Assembly (NCBI RefSeq): GCF_004359215.1
Contig: NC_090617.1
Coordinates: forward strand, 1,349,768-1,413,767
From: Bremia lactucae
Lineage: Eukaryota > Oomycota > Peronosporomycetes > Peronosporales > Peronosporaceae
Reading direction: 5' to 3'
Length of the DNA stretch: 64,000 bases
Shown here: positions 46,101 to 58,269 of the stretch, piece by piece
Layout of the letters: the number at the start of each line of letters is the position of its first letter
How positions within the stretch are numbered: the first letter of the stretch is position 1
Position numbers and translations under genes: made by a program
Notes under the pieces: generated by a model
What the model saw: only the letters and a program-made list of their open reading frames with translations
What the model was told of the DNA's origin: nothing
Databases searched by the model: none

Positions 46101-47830
46101 TTACTGCCCAAATTCGTCACTACATGTTTTAACTAGTTTGTTTGCTCTTTTATTTTTGTAGGGTTTCCGTTTCTGTCGGCTACATGGACGTATAGCGAGA
46201 AATAATCGATAAAAGTAACCACAAACCGCGCTCAACCCTTTGACTTCGGGGGGGGGGCTCCCATTACGTCGCTGTTCACCCTGTTCAATTTCACTGAGCT
46301 TCTGATTGGCGCTGAAGAAGCAGATGCTCATCTTGCCGCAAATGCACCCTTCACACAGGGTGGTACCCTCTTTATCATCGGCAGTTTCAGGAATCCCGGC
46401 TGTTGCGCTAGCAGTCGCCGTCATTCGATTTGGCGAACATTCCCCGAGTACATGCGAAAGCTCTAGGCTGTCTGTAAAATTAACCGCTGCTGTATTTTCG
46501 CGTATAACACGATTGTACTCCACGCCCCAATGCCAAGTGTACAATTTTCGTTCTTTCTTCATATGCGCAACGACCTTCCCGTAACAACCGGTCGCACACC
46601 AATTGGACGAGAACTGCAAATTCGCACCTTTAGCTACCAGTGATAACTTCGAGATGACTTTGCGGGTCCAACTGCGGAACATGTAGTACGTCAGTTAACT
46701 TGGCAAATTCGCCCGTTAAAAGTACTGAGCCGAACAGAAGACGATACGACAGCTCATAGACGTTTCGCGTTGGCAACTGCTATCTCCACCACGTCTTTAA
46801 GCTCCTTGAGCTCACAAAAACCATAACGATCAAACGTCATATGGCAGCTGGCGTAACCACGCCGTCGTTGCCTCACTACTGGCGGAATACGAAAATTCTT
46901 TTTTATCGTCCAAATTGTCCGGACAAGGACTGTCGTTTCGCTTATGTCCACACTGTTGGAATGACTATAAATCCCAAGCTATATACCGCCATTATTTACT
47001 CGGTGTCCACGCACACGCTGACCACCCTTGTTCGGCCGCCGCTGGTCCTGCCGTCTCCCGTTGTTGCGTCCACTGCTACCACAGCCGTAAGTTGCCATCG
47101 TGAATGTTTCTTGTTGTTTCTCGAGCTTCTGGAGCGTCTCATATTGTCGTCGGAGCATCTCCTTGGCATCCAAAAGGGACAACTTACTGTGAGCTCCATA
47201 GTTTCACCATGAAACATATTCGCGCGACAAACTTTTCAATAAAATCACTAATTTTTCATCTTCGCTAAATTATCACCAGTGCTGATAGGCGCAAATTCAA
47301 ATAATCAAAGCGCATCAGATGGTCCTCGAAAAGGTCGAGTGGATTGAGACATGAATGTACGCTTAGTGGGCGGCATTCCATCAAACCGGGTCCAGAATTC
47401 GTTTTAAACTCATGCAACTGTTTGCGCAGCTGCACACGACTCTGTAGACTATGCTGGACAAAAAACATCCGGAGGATGTACCCTGCCTCATACGCGTTAC
47501 TGGCAGTCCTAATCATTGAGTTATAGTTAGGGCTTAGATGTTTGGCTATCATTGCCAAGATCTTCAAATCCGCTGTTTCCCATTTGGTTGACTTTTGTAA
47601 CATACCGTGCTCCGGTTAGGCATGACATGGTCGAGGAGATCCTTTTGGCCTACGATACACGAGCATTAAATTCCCATAGAGAATATTGGTCGTCTTGCAA
47701 GAGGCCTTTCGGGCCAAGCACGTTTAGGTTCATAACACTTGACACACCTTGGCCTGTTGCAGCTGGTCTTAATAGCACGAAGCAACAATGGAAAGTGAAT
47801 ATTATGGAAGTCAACTACCGTTAGATCTTC
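46101..47830 (-). mobile_element. Copia fragment (gag to integrase start), minus strand
   Basis: Read on the minus strand. Gag N-terminus DDQYSLWEFNARV (about 47690-47730), then KWETADLKILAMIAKHLSPN and EAGYILRMFFVQHS (47400-47590). A broken zinc knuckle (QQCGHKRNDSPC, about 46915-46955), a protease-side block CHMTFDRYGFCELKELKDVV, and the GAG-pre-integrase region with CEGCICGKM (46312-46380) follow. Frameshifted throughout. It complements 42960-45113 in content but lies in the opposite orientation. Confidence 0.75.
47341..47377. repeat. 37-bp Gypsy-derived patch inside Copia gag
   Basis: TGGATTGAGACATG-ATGTACGC-TAG-GGGCG-CATTC matches 24297-24333 of Gypsy G2 with 4 mismatches. It falls within an 18-codon stretch absent from the expected gag alignment between GLME and HLMRF. 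Confidence 0.7.
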
Positions 47831-48638
47831 TTAGGGTTAACCATTTTAGAACTAGACTGCATCTTCAACATTCGAGAAGCTTAGATGCCCATCCCCTCTA
47901 AGATAATTTGCGTTTGTACAGTGTATGCGAACAGCAGATCATACTTTTGAACTTTACTAACCATACTACCCTCAAGGTCAAGTGCGTTCGTTACATTTGT
48001 CGACCCAATACGTCAATGTGATTGAATGACGCTACTTTTTAATCGTTCATGAAAGCATTTAATTCGACGTTTTTGGCAAATATGGACCGTCCGGTATAAA
48101 TTATACTTCTTACCGTAATTAAACTGACAGCATCGCAAAAAAAAGAAAAATCACAAGTCAAGTTTTTTATGTACGCTTTCTGCGTGCTAGTTCGTCGAAT
48201 TTATGAATCTTGAGCGAATTGTAAAAATCTCCTTTAAAAGCGAAGTTACACAAACTTCACATTTCTAACCTTTTTATTACATTACTGGTACCTTTGATAA
48301 TATCAATATAGATTTTCATTTTGACTATCCATCAATCTATTTTAATTTAATTGCAAAACCTATGGCTCTAACTAATGTTACAGCTCATGTCTTTAGAATA
48401 ATGTATACAATTACTATGTCATTGCACTGCCCACCACTGAGTCTGAACTTGCGCAAGAATTTGGCGCTTTTCACCAGCCGACGCCTTAATGACATGAATT
48501 TTCTCGGTGTTAAGTCAGTACTTCTTAACCCGAAATCAAGTGGTACAGGCGCCTTCACGTAACTATATAGATTCAAATTCTCAAGCTTGTTTGTCATTCT
48601 AATAATCTTTATATTTGGTGCTTATGGACCATCCCTCC
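47831..48638. other. AT-rich spacer, no gene seen
   Basis: A 70-codon minus-strand frame at 48385-48597 has basic composition but no recognisable domain. Confidence 0.4.
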
Positions 48639-49127
48639 TGTAACGGAGCGCCTTTTGCTAGTACTGCTTACAGTAGTAGTGAACCTACACTGATTAAAGT
48701 GTCTTAGTTACTTCACGTACACGACGTGTAGAGGAAGATTCAGAGTAGCTAAGAGGTCTTAGCTGCTAAAGATAAATTCCTAGGCTTTAATAAAGGAAAA
48801 GTAGAGCTGTATTTATATATTAAGTTTTAACGTGACGATCTTCTATCTACTACCGGCTTTATTAAATTTGAAAAACTATGTATGCCGCCTACTTGCGCGC
48901 CACACAATTGTGTCTTATGACAATTGGCAGGGTTGAACTTAAATCAACCAAGCAATAAAACTTAAGTCTTATTGCGTCAATAAAACCAAATTTGGTAATA
49001 TTGGAACTATTAAGTCAAAATTAATAATGAATAATTATTTTGTACCCTTTATTATCTCCTCTCATATAAAAAAGTATTAGTAAGTCCTCTTATAAGAAAT
49101 AGTATTTATGTAACGGACACTCCGTTT
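48639..49127 (-). repeat. G1 LTR (minus)
   Basis: From TGTAACGGAG to the region of ACGGACACTCCG, with the G1 core blocks in reverse. A C-rich tract (CCCCCTCCCC) immediately beyond resembles a reversed polypurine tract, which would make this a 3' LTR of a minus-strand element. Confidence 0.7.
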
Positions 49128-50752
49128 TCCCCCTCCCCAAAACCAACGGCTCACATTTCGTGCACAGTAGTTAGACTGAGGTGTACTGCTCTGTGTATTT
49201 ATGCCTCCAAGCATTGCAGAGAAGGATTGTGGTCGAAATAAACACCTACCTATCCAAACGCTATACGTGTGCCTCCCGAGAGATCCTCGACGACATAAAG
49301 TGCCGGAAACACGATGCCGACTGCAGACTCAGCAGAAGTGTTCGTGACGGCCACGGTGTCTCCACCTCGTGCAGGTAAAGCAGAAGGGATACCAGACCGC
49401 TTGGTGCTACACCCTTACTGGCACCCATGTATATACACGGCTGAAAGTTACTTATTTTCTCCGTCGCCTCCACGCAACGAAACTCGAGCGAAAAAATTGT
49501 TCTCCTTAGACGGATGATGTTATGCAGTCTTTTGTAAATCCCCATATAGTGTTAGACGACCCAGATAGAAAAACGAAGCGCTTCTTCAAAAAAAGCGCGA
49601 GGTCGAGAGTCACATTTAAATAACCAGACCCGACCTTCGCAAATGTCTCGGTGAACGCGGCAGCAGTTTCGTAGTACCACTAGGTAGTACAGAAACTGCC
49701 TTTTAGGTAGATAGCAGTACTAAATAGTTTTTGTCTCACACACGAAAGCGCTCATTGTTTTACGCGACCAAATGGTCCGCATATTATTTTGCTTTTCTGT
49801 GCGCTTGCCATTGCATTAAGAACGCTGAGCCGCTACATTGTGCTACAAAGACAAGGAGCCCCGTTATACCCTTGCGGTCAGGCGGTATGCCAAACATGCC
49901 GTCCAATTGACCGACTTTTAGCAGTCAGTTGGTATTGGCAGTAAACTTTCAATTGAGCATTACTAGACGTCGTAGACTTATGCGCTGACCCTGTTCACCG
50001 AAGCAAATATGGTTGGCCACCCATGGGCCCACCACTATTTCTCTGATACTCGTAAGAATGTATTTTTACAGCCCATAGACTTGATGGTGTATCGCGGAGC
50101 TCCCGAAGTATTTTCAGCTTGAGATCTGTACTTAAATTATCAAGGTATCACTTAATTTCATATTAGGCCATTGCTGTAACTAAAGCAAATTAGCTTGGCC
50201 TTCAAATGCGACGAAGGGTAACTTTTCGTTGGGATTCCACAGCAGGCTATAATGTTTGTCCTGACTGTAGCTCTCCTCTATCTTGAAAGCCAAACAACTT
50301 GCTGTATGTAAGACCTTATACAAAATGGCTCGTCTTTTTTTTTGTAAGTCAGCTGTCTAGACGTACTTTTCTATGCCGCATCCGAATATCGAGGTTAATT
50401 TTTAATTTTATTTATTCCCGCTTTTTCCCGATTGGGCTCATTTCACCCACCTCCCCGAATATCATCGGGAGGTGGCAGAGCACTTGGCGCCGGGACTTGG
50501 TGAACAAGCCCTAACCAGGCTCTTGCTTATTGTTGCCACTATGCCATCGATGTTATTTTTCAAGCATCGATGGTACTGGCTCAATTGTCCACCGCGATGA
50601 GGTAGTAGGATCTTGGCGATGGCAGATTAGGTAAATCGTAGCCAGGAAGGTCCCGACCGAATGGACACAACGGTCTCGCATGTGGATAGGTCAGGGAAGT
50701 TTGCAAAAGCGTGGCAAATCCTTGATGCACCAGCGGTGCCTATCCAGTCGAT
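49128..50752. other. Unassigned, probably eroded retroelement sequence
   Basis: No protein domain recognised. The segment at about 50440-50515 (ATCATCGGGAGGTGGCAGAG) recurs at 51300-51370 in the same orientation, so part of it belongs with the G3 gag copy downstream. Confidence 0.4.
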
Positions 50753-50824
50753 GCCTCGGTAGCTCAGTTTAAAGAGCGTCAGAATGAAGATCTGAAGGTC
50801 CCTTTTCGATCCCGGGTCACCGCA
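50753..50824 (+). pseudogene. tRNA-Phe(GAA)-like sequence, possible SINE head
   Basis: Begins GCCTCGGTAGCTCAGT (acceptor strand plus A box). It has a 5-bp anticodon stem TCAGA/TCTGA around the loop ATGAAGA (anticodon GAA), then a T-arm-like CCCTTTTCGATCCCGGG containing a B-box core. The 3' acceptor strand (TCACCGC) does not pair with GCCTCGG, the D-loop lacks GG, and the T loop is distorted. So it is not a functional tRNA. The following about 80 bp ends in T-rich sequence (GTTGTTTTTTGCTCTTATTT), as in tRNA-derived SINEs. Confidence 0.6.
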
Positions 50825-51149
50825 CTTTGCTCGCGCTTCGCTCGCCTGTTGACCATGCTTCATTGCTCTTATTGTTGTTTTTTGCTCTTATTTAGTCAGG
50901 TTTATGGTGACTGACACTATAGGCATCATCTCCGAGCCGAGGTACATGTAGTTTTATAAGCTTGCCTGTAGGGATGCGCAGCAACAGAGATGACATCTAA
51001 TCATTTATAGCGATGACTCATACTTGATTCTACTTAATTTATATCAGCCTTAATCTTTCTTTTCGCACGAGAAGACGGATAAACGCTTTCGTGACGCCAA
51101 CTGTAAAAGAGTAAATTTCTGTTGTGTGAGGTGCACACTAACTACCTCG

Positions 51150-52150
51150 CTATGCCCGAAGGTCCGTGCGCTGTAAAGCGGGGTGCGCTCGCCTACACTT
51201 CGTAGCAATATACGTCCTTCTCACGACCCGTCTCTGTGAGTGTGTCTTTGAGGATGGGCCACAATATCGTTTGGGCTCTTTTCCGCCCACCTCTTTAAGC
51301 ATCATCGGGAGGTGGCTGAGCACTAGGCGCAGGAAACTTGGTGAGCAAGCCCTGGCCATTCTTAAAAAGTAGTCCTCCTGAGCAACATCTTGCTCAGTTG
51401 GAAAATTTTAAGACTTTTTTATTGGAAAGCGTATCACCACGTCCGAGAGACGTAGTGATGCTGCAGCCGAGTGCATCACTAACACTCAGCAATAGCTTTG
51501 GCGCGAGCAGGATCGGAGCGAGGCTCTCAACAGGACTGTTGAAACGCTCTTTGCCCGGTCTTATCAGCCGAGTCCCGTTCGCATAACCTCGCCTTATATG
51601 ACTGCAGTTCCGTACAGTAATGCAGTTTGGCGCAGCTTATCGAGTACGACGCCCGGTTGAGGTCGTATATCATGTCCCATTTGCGGGAAAAACCACAAAG
51701 CGGGCTCACTCTGCGCTTATGTCGGGCAGTGGGTGATTTCTTTATCGGCAGCCTTTAAGACAGAGATTCGCGCCATATCATCCACTGAGCAACAAAGTGT
51801 TGCTTCAGCCGCGCTTCATTAGAGCGCGACAGGCAAAGTGATATCTGTAAGAGTATGTGCGGGAGATGCGCTCGCTGTCGGCATTCATTACAGTGGGCTC
51901 GATACCAGAATACATTAAGGTGCCTATTTTTATGAAAGGACTCATCGCGACAGGCTCTCTCTAAAAAGGAACCGTCGTTGATGGAAGAGGCAACCCAAAT
52001 TTAGACATTTGCGTGGATGAGAAGCAATTCAATAGTGCTTCGGCGACATCTTATTGCAAGATGTTGCCAAAAGGCTAGATGCCACTCCTATGGAATTTGT
52101 GTCATGGTTGGCAAATGCCCGTCCGTCATAGACGTCATCCCTTTTAGTGT
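51150..52150 (+). pseudogene. Gypsy G3 gag remnant (plus strand)
   Basis: Starts in a region with IIGRWLSTRRRKLGEQALAI (51295-51360), then PPEQHLAQLENFKTFLLESV. The block GGAGCGAGGCTCTCAACAGG is shared with the minus-strand copy at 1160-1190. Further on, YVREMRSLSAFITVGSIPEY (about 51855-51915) and FNSASATSY (about 52030-52055) match the 1-1199 gag in order. Many frameshifts. Confidence 0.75.
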
Positions 52151-52179
52151 AAGTGTACCTCTGTGTATCACTAGCACAA

Positions 52180-52310
52180 GGATGTGAATCTCTCCCAAGT
52201 GGCAGGTCAATTTAATACACACGAATTAGTTGACCCCCCGTTAAGTGTTTTTAAAGGACGTGTAAAATGAGCCACTTGGCCCGTTTCAAGTGACGTTTCC
52301 AATTCAGTCC
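52180..52310. repeat. G3-associated LTR-like segment, diverged
   Basis: Resembles 1203-1330 and 11571-11690: CCCAAGTGGCAGGTC, then AGTTGACCCCCCGTTAAGTG and GCCACTTGGCCCG. Confidence 0.45.
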
Positions 52311-53034
52311 TCTGCACCTTGAATCACACTCTGATATTTTAACGTCAAAGATCGAGGACTGTTCTGAAAGTCCAAACCAGAAAATGGCTATTTCGCTCAT
52401 TTGAAGGGAGTTCTTCGTTCGTTATGTTTAATTAACTTGTCTCCACAATTGAGAACACCGCATGATAAGTAAATAACGGTCTCCGAAAGTGACGCATCGT
52501 CGCGCAGAAACGAAAAATTGTGCGCTGTACCAGATTCTCTCGGCGTTTTGTGCTGCTTAATTAAAGCTCGCACGCTGGCTCTTTGATAATCTAATATTCG
52601 GGAATGTATAACATTGCCCGCTTTTCAAAAGATCAAGCTTAAAATTTTCTACTTTGAGCTAGATATGGCAACTGAATATAGCTCGTTGCCGAAAACGAGC
52701 GGGCTAACACGCAGCCTGCATCTATTATGACTTCGGTCTACACTTTTATCACCTTAAGATTTTCGTTATTGGTTAAATATATGTTGAAATTTACGTATAA
52801 GTCTGCAAATCATTTTTAAATTGCGACTCACATTTGCGAAGCCCATTTATTCGACGTTGCAGCTTACAGTACACATATAGCAAGTTATGTGACCCACTCT
52901 TTTAAAAATAATTTATTGTGGAACTTGCAATTACAAAATGCTAAAGACTTATTATTATAAAACATAAGCCAATCAAATTAAGTATAACTTGTCAATCATT
53001 TTATTTCAGGATCGACGCGTCATAAATGTATCTC
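52311..53034. other. AT-rich spacer, no feature seen
   Basis: No coding or repeat signature recognised between the G3 remnant and the GH32 pseudogene. Confidence 0.4.
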
Positions 53035-53845
53035 CAAATTTTAAGCCTGAGTGTTGATCTGTATGGTCTCAAATGTGGCGTAGGCGGAAGCCATTATAGC
53101 TATGCCGTCAAAGTTTCACATGGGTACATTTGAGCCGACGATGTGAAGCGATCGTTCACAAACACCACGACACTTGACACGTCTACAAAGATGTAGAAAC
53201 GCAATTTCTCACGGCTCATGACACTCGTCATTCTGTTTGGCATTCGTAAAGAGATCATACAAGTAAAAGTGGCCCCAAATTGGCTCCACATTCGGCTCGA
53301 CGTCGTTATCCGCAAAGACGGCACAGTCCCCACTTGAGCTCTTTGAGCGGTCAATAATAATCTTCTTCTCGGCATCGTCGTACACGATCGTCGTAACTTC
53401 ATTACCAGCCGAACTCCGCAAAGCCCACTTTACTGCCGCGTTTAAATTTTGACACCTCGGCTAACAATTCAAGCGAAGTATCCGATGACTTAAGATCTCG
53501 CGATGAAGCTTTGACAGACACATGAGCCTCTTGTTCATACTCCTTTTCACTGCGTTGCAAATGCCAATCACTCAAAGGCTTCACGCCAAGCGTTTGAATC
53601 GTCTTGCTCTCGACAGCCGACCCATCAGCGCAAGTAAGTAATATTGTCTGCGTCCGACACGATCTAGTCGCCCTTCCCAACAGGTGGTCTTTTTTATCGT
53701 AAAATATTTCGAAGAATCGTAATAGTTACTTCAGAAGTGACAAAATTCCATCCCACCCTTGCGGCTGTCGATTTAAGGAATTACTGTCGTCAATAATCCA
53801 CCCAATCACAACATCCTGGCCATGCTGCAAATAATGTGCTAGTGG
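53035..53845 (-). pseudogene. Truncated GH32 (invertase-like) C-terminal copy
   Basis: Minus-strand remnants from the end of the catalytic domain (GQDVVIGWIIDDSNSLNRQP and GWDGILSL at about 53750-53825, then a TAA) through the beta-sandwich (VKPLSDWHLQRSEKEYEQEA; DEVEPN-type and WGHFYLYDLFTNAKQ blocks) to FYIFVDVSSVVVFVNDRF. It is closely similar to the GH32 gene at 63366-64000 but lacks about 10 bases where that gene reads FEVRRSLAGDE (near 53420), causing a frameshift. No N-terminal catalytic half is present. A partial duplicate, not functional. Confidence 0.85.
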
Positions 53846-53992
53846 GGACCGAACTTAAGCACACATGGCCCAAGACACAATCCGTGCCAACGTTTTTAAG
53901 ATTAAAACTGAAGCTTTCGTAAAATAAATTAAATGTGACTCTAATGTAAAGGTTTATATGTGGTCCACACATACTAACGTTTCGACGCAAGG

Positions 53993-56075
53993 ATGTCGAC
54001 TCCTAAGGTCCGCAAGTCCATTAAGGTCGTCGGCAATGTGGGCGTGCTCACGGGTCGCCGCAACCGCCACGAGACCATGCTATCGATTCGCAAGTCGAAG
54101 AAAGAGGATGCGTACGCCACGCGTCGCAATTTGAAAGCCAATTATCCACAGACATCCGTGCAGACGACGAGTCGCAAGGAGCTTTTGCTGAATTTAGCCT
54201 CACGGTCCCAGGCATTGCTTCTCGGTACACATGCTTTCCTCTTCATTACATACATGTAGCAGTACTCTAAAGAGAATATAATTGCAGGAATCAAGCGACC
54301 AGACGAACTAACGAGGCAAAAGTCCATGCGTGCTTTTGTGTATTTATTATCAAGTGGCGTCCCCCCACTTTTTGACGAGTGCGATTCGCAGCACAAAGGT
54401 CTATGGGACACAATCTTAGCCGCGATCCCGTCCTTTGTCGCAATTTTAAACGAAGATCTTTTAGATGCCAATGCGGTGCAACTCCACTCGGATGCCGCGT
54501 TTGCAATGCGTTTTATATCATCGATGGACAAGGCAAGTGCTGTAATTGCGTCAGGTGTGGTGCCTCGCCTTGTGCAGCTCTTCCAATCGGGTCTTTCCGA
54601 ATTACAGATACAAGCAGCGTGGTGTCTTGGCAACATCGCATCCGCTTCGTCCGAGAGCTGCGACGCAATTGTCCAAGTTTGTCCCCCCACGCTCGTGCTG
54701 CCTCATATCCGCATGGCGACGCCATCTCTTCGACGGGCATCGGTGTGGCTCTTACGGAGTCTTGTCGAGTATCCCGAAGTAATGGCAAAACGCCGAATCA
54801 TGGGCGAAGACATCAAGCAAGAAACAATGCAAGTGTTGGTAAGCATTATTCAACAGCTCTCGAATGAAAAAGTACCTCATTCTGTATCGGGAACGGGCGG
54901 CTTGAAAAGAGAGACGCTTTCGTTTCCACTAGGAGATGCGGAGATTGCACCCTGGCGGATTTTTGAGGTGTGTAGCTGTTGTGTAAACGGCTTGTAACAA
55001 GAAAAAATTAAGATCGTTCTTTCGCTTGTAGATATCAACGGGGAAACCCGCACCGAATGAGATTGCCGTCGTGCGGTATGTACGTCACGTTGACGCCACG
55101 ACGGTGGAAGTTATGGACGTGGATGTAAACTTTGAAACGGGTGAGAATCTTGTCTTTAAGGCCAAGAAAGCAGACATGCGGCCCCTTCAAGTCATGGACG
55201 ACGCCCTTGGCCAAGACGACGAATTAAACGAGGAAGAGACGGAGTTACTGGACGAACAAGGATTGACATTATGCGACACTTGCTGGGCCCTCGTAGAAAT
55301 GACCCTTCACGATAGTGACATTGTTGGAGGAATTGTCCAGGCCGGTCTTTGTCCCCGACTCGTTGAGTTGCTGTACATATCTCAGAGTAGTATCCTGCTT
55401 GCCCCAGTGTTACGGTTACTCGGCAACATTGTATCAGCTGAAATTGTATACTCCCAAGCCGTTCTTGATGCCAAGTTGCTCGAAGTGATGCCACGTGTTT
55501 TGAATACAACGAGCCGTGCCGTGCGCGAAGAAGCGTGTTGGATGCTTTCAAACATTGCTGGCGGTCAAGAAGAACAAGTAGTTGCAATGATGAACACACC
55601 GGGAGTCATTGCGGGGCTTGTGGAGCAAATGTCGTGGGCAGAGTACGGCGTCAAGCGCGAAGCCACGTGGGCCATGTGCAACATTATCGTACGCGCCAAT
55701 GTCGAGTTTGTTAAAGAGGTTGTTCAATTAGGCGCGCTGCGTTTGTTTTGCCCACTTTTGGAGGAGTGGGAAGACCCTATGGTGGAGCTCGTTATTCTTG
55801 AAGCGATTGAGAGCTTCTTGCAGAAAGATCCCATGGAAGGTCGCATTGCTGTTGAAGAAAGTGGGTGTCTAGCAAAGATAGAAGAGCTGTCGTATGACCA
55901 CAATGACGATGTTAGCAGTATTGCGTCGCAGCTGCTAGATACGTGGTTTGACAACGAAGGCAGCGAGGTGAGTGAGGCACTCGCGCCGGCTATAGTGAGG
56001 TCGGAGAACGCTGGCCAGGCTCTTAGGTTTCAGCCTGTGCAGAGTGATGTCCAATTCCATTTTGACCGAAAGTGA
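53993..56075 (+). CDS. Importin-alpha-like armadillo protein, 3 exons
   Basis: Exons 53993-54224, 54288-54967 and 55032-56075 are joined by GT-AG introns of 63 and 64 nt that keep frame, giving 651 residues. The N-terminus has a basic stretch, GRRNRHETMLSIRKSKKED then RRNLK (about residues 20-50), resembling the importin-beta-binding domain. The rest is a chain of armadillo repeats (SELQIQAAWCLGNIAS; SRAVREEACWMLSNIAGGQE; YGVKREATWAMCNIIVRANV), with the Trp and Asn ladder positions used for binding nuclear localisation signals. Roughly 100 residues (about 300-400), rich in Asp/Glu at the end, interrupt the array, so it is longer than typical importin alpha (about 530). Role: adaptor in nuclear import, divergent subtype. 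It lies next to a GH32 pseudogene on the other strand. Confidence 0.85.
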
Positions 56076-58269
56076 TGAACTCCAAGCTTTCTTGTATTGA
56101 CTTTGTCTCTGTGCTGCTCATGACTTTGGTTCCATGAATTTAGGTTAGACAGAATTTACCTTGTACAAATAATTTGGTACATGCACATTTCAGGTTGCAG
56201 AGGTAAATATAATCCGATTTTTATTTTTTGCAATTAGCAAATCAAAAACTAAAACGACAATACAAGCGATACTTTGCTAATGTGATCAATTTAGTGCTCC
56301 ATTTATTGTTCATACCATCGCTGAGGTACCGTGTTACTTCTTGAAACAGCACGATACTGTCATGTGCAAGAAGAAGCGAGTCCTCGATACGGTCAGGTCG
56401 TATTGGTTTCTCAGACAAACGATCGAGCGAAGAATCCGACTATTAATGCCATGTGATTTTGGCGCATATGCTGCCTGCAGAAGCTGAAGCTCTAGATGCG
56501 AAGTTTAACATTTTATTATCGAGTTGTTGTTTTTGCTGAGTTATCAGCTGAAAGACACAGTGCTTAAACATGAAGAAGCTGAAGAAATAGGGATGACAAA
56601 ACATACAAAGATGCCGAGATTGGTTGCTAAAACAGATGGCATAGAGACTAAGTTCTGATCTGTAGGACGAATAAAAAAATATATGCATTCAGCAGACCAG
56701 CATAAAAATAGCAGGTTTGCATGTGTTGATCAGATATTCTTGGTGTCAGCTGAAGACCATTTCAATGCAAACGCGCTTGTACTGAATTTTTTCGATTACT
56801 TGATCTACTTCACGATGCTAAAGCTTATCCAGAACATTTTCAAAGATTGATGAGCATCAATTACATTACTTAAAAGTTTCGTGGCCATGTTGCAGAATCA
56901 TTATATTTGCAGCGTAAGGCTCACATCTTCTTCCTTGAGACAAGCACTGATAATGCTTGTGTTAAATGATAATATCCAGCTCTTCTCGCTTTTAGGATTC
57001 TTGCGTTCTTCTGGCCAAAAATTAGCAACTACTAGACAGAAAGTCCTTTCGAAATAAAAATGTTCGATGAGTCAAGTTTCCATCTACTCAAAAGCTATAG
57101 CTTTTTACTATTGCTTTTGTAATTCACTCCGTAAAAGCAAATAGATAGCACTTATTTATAATTTCTCGTCGAATTCTAAATAAAATGCGGATCGCAACCC
57201 CGAATCTTCAAACGTATACTGTGCAATAATTAAATCGAGTCGTAGTGCGGCGATTGCTTCATTATCTAGTAGTATTCCTTAAAAAACGCTCAGGATGAAT
57301 CAAAGATCAGAACTTTGTGTCGCATGTAAGGGTTAAGTTCATATCCGTTTTTAATCGGCTTTTTTTACTCGGAGCTGCTCAGAAAACCGACTCGTCTATA
57401 ACTCATAAGTGAAGCCACTGCTATCCGGCTCTATCGATCTGACTCCTTCAAGTCTTCAGTCGCACTCCTTTCTTCAAGCACGTCGTGTCCAAATATTAGC
57501 ATCAACCCGTGTCAACAAGCGTAACCTCATCCTATAGACCTATTTTGCAAATTCGAGTCAACAAACATTGCTTAGTAGGAAAATAAAGAGTAAAATCATG
57601 TACTGGCTTTGCACTTTTCAGATGGTACCAGCAACTCTCGCACTTGACAAGCTGTTCTTGCGTAGCATCTAGAAGATTTTAAGGATCACTTGCCACTCCA
57701 AGTATGTAACGTCGTGAAGGCGGTTTAGTCGCTCTAGCTTATCCTTATATCGCATCAAAATTTTCCATTAACATAGAAGGCCTAAAACCAGGCCCATGAG
57801 GTGCAATCTCATTCGTGGCTCGATACTGCCGTATCTGTAACAATTCGCTTTAGCAGACTCCCATCGTACCTACAATGTACAGGCTGGTACTCTCAAAAAG
57901 TCTCTGGACGTTTTTTCTCTGGTCCACCGTTCAAATTGAAGGTAAGATTCACAGAGCTGACGATTACGCGCTGTGATACCGTGGTACAATCAAAAAACTG
58001 ACGCTATAACCCGATTGGTCATCCCAATTTAAGGCACCTCGACTACCAAGTAGCAACATTTCCGTAAGTTTTAGGCAATATTTGAGACAAAGTAGCAAAA
58101 GACAAGACAAAACCCACAATTCTCGTGCAACTTAATCCTACAGAAAGGGTACACAAAGACATCCAGAAGAGTACGCGTTTACATAACTGTAAACCCATAA
58201 ACAGAAAGCACATCATTCCGCAACCTGCTCCGATAACGTCAAGCCTTTGTATGGCCGAGATCGCAGCGC
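56076..58269. other. 2.2-kb intergenic region, no gene supported
   Basis: Low-GC sequence with short frames only. Read on both strands, I found no domain, retroelement motif or splice-linked exon set. The right end is the upstream region of the P-type ATPase. Confidence 0.4.

Noticed and set aside
48385..48597. 70-codon minus-strand frame as a gene or Copia gag start
   Set aside because: Basic composition but no recognisable motif, and about 550 bp from the nearest Copia gag sequence.
56380..56460. Possible RxLR-type effector (FLR followed by ERR)
   Set aside because: No Arg at the required first position, no signal peptide upstream, and stops close by on both sides.
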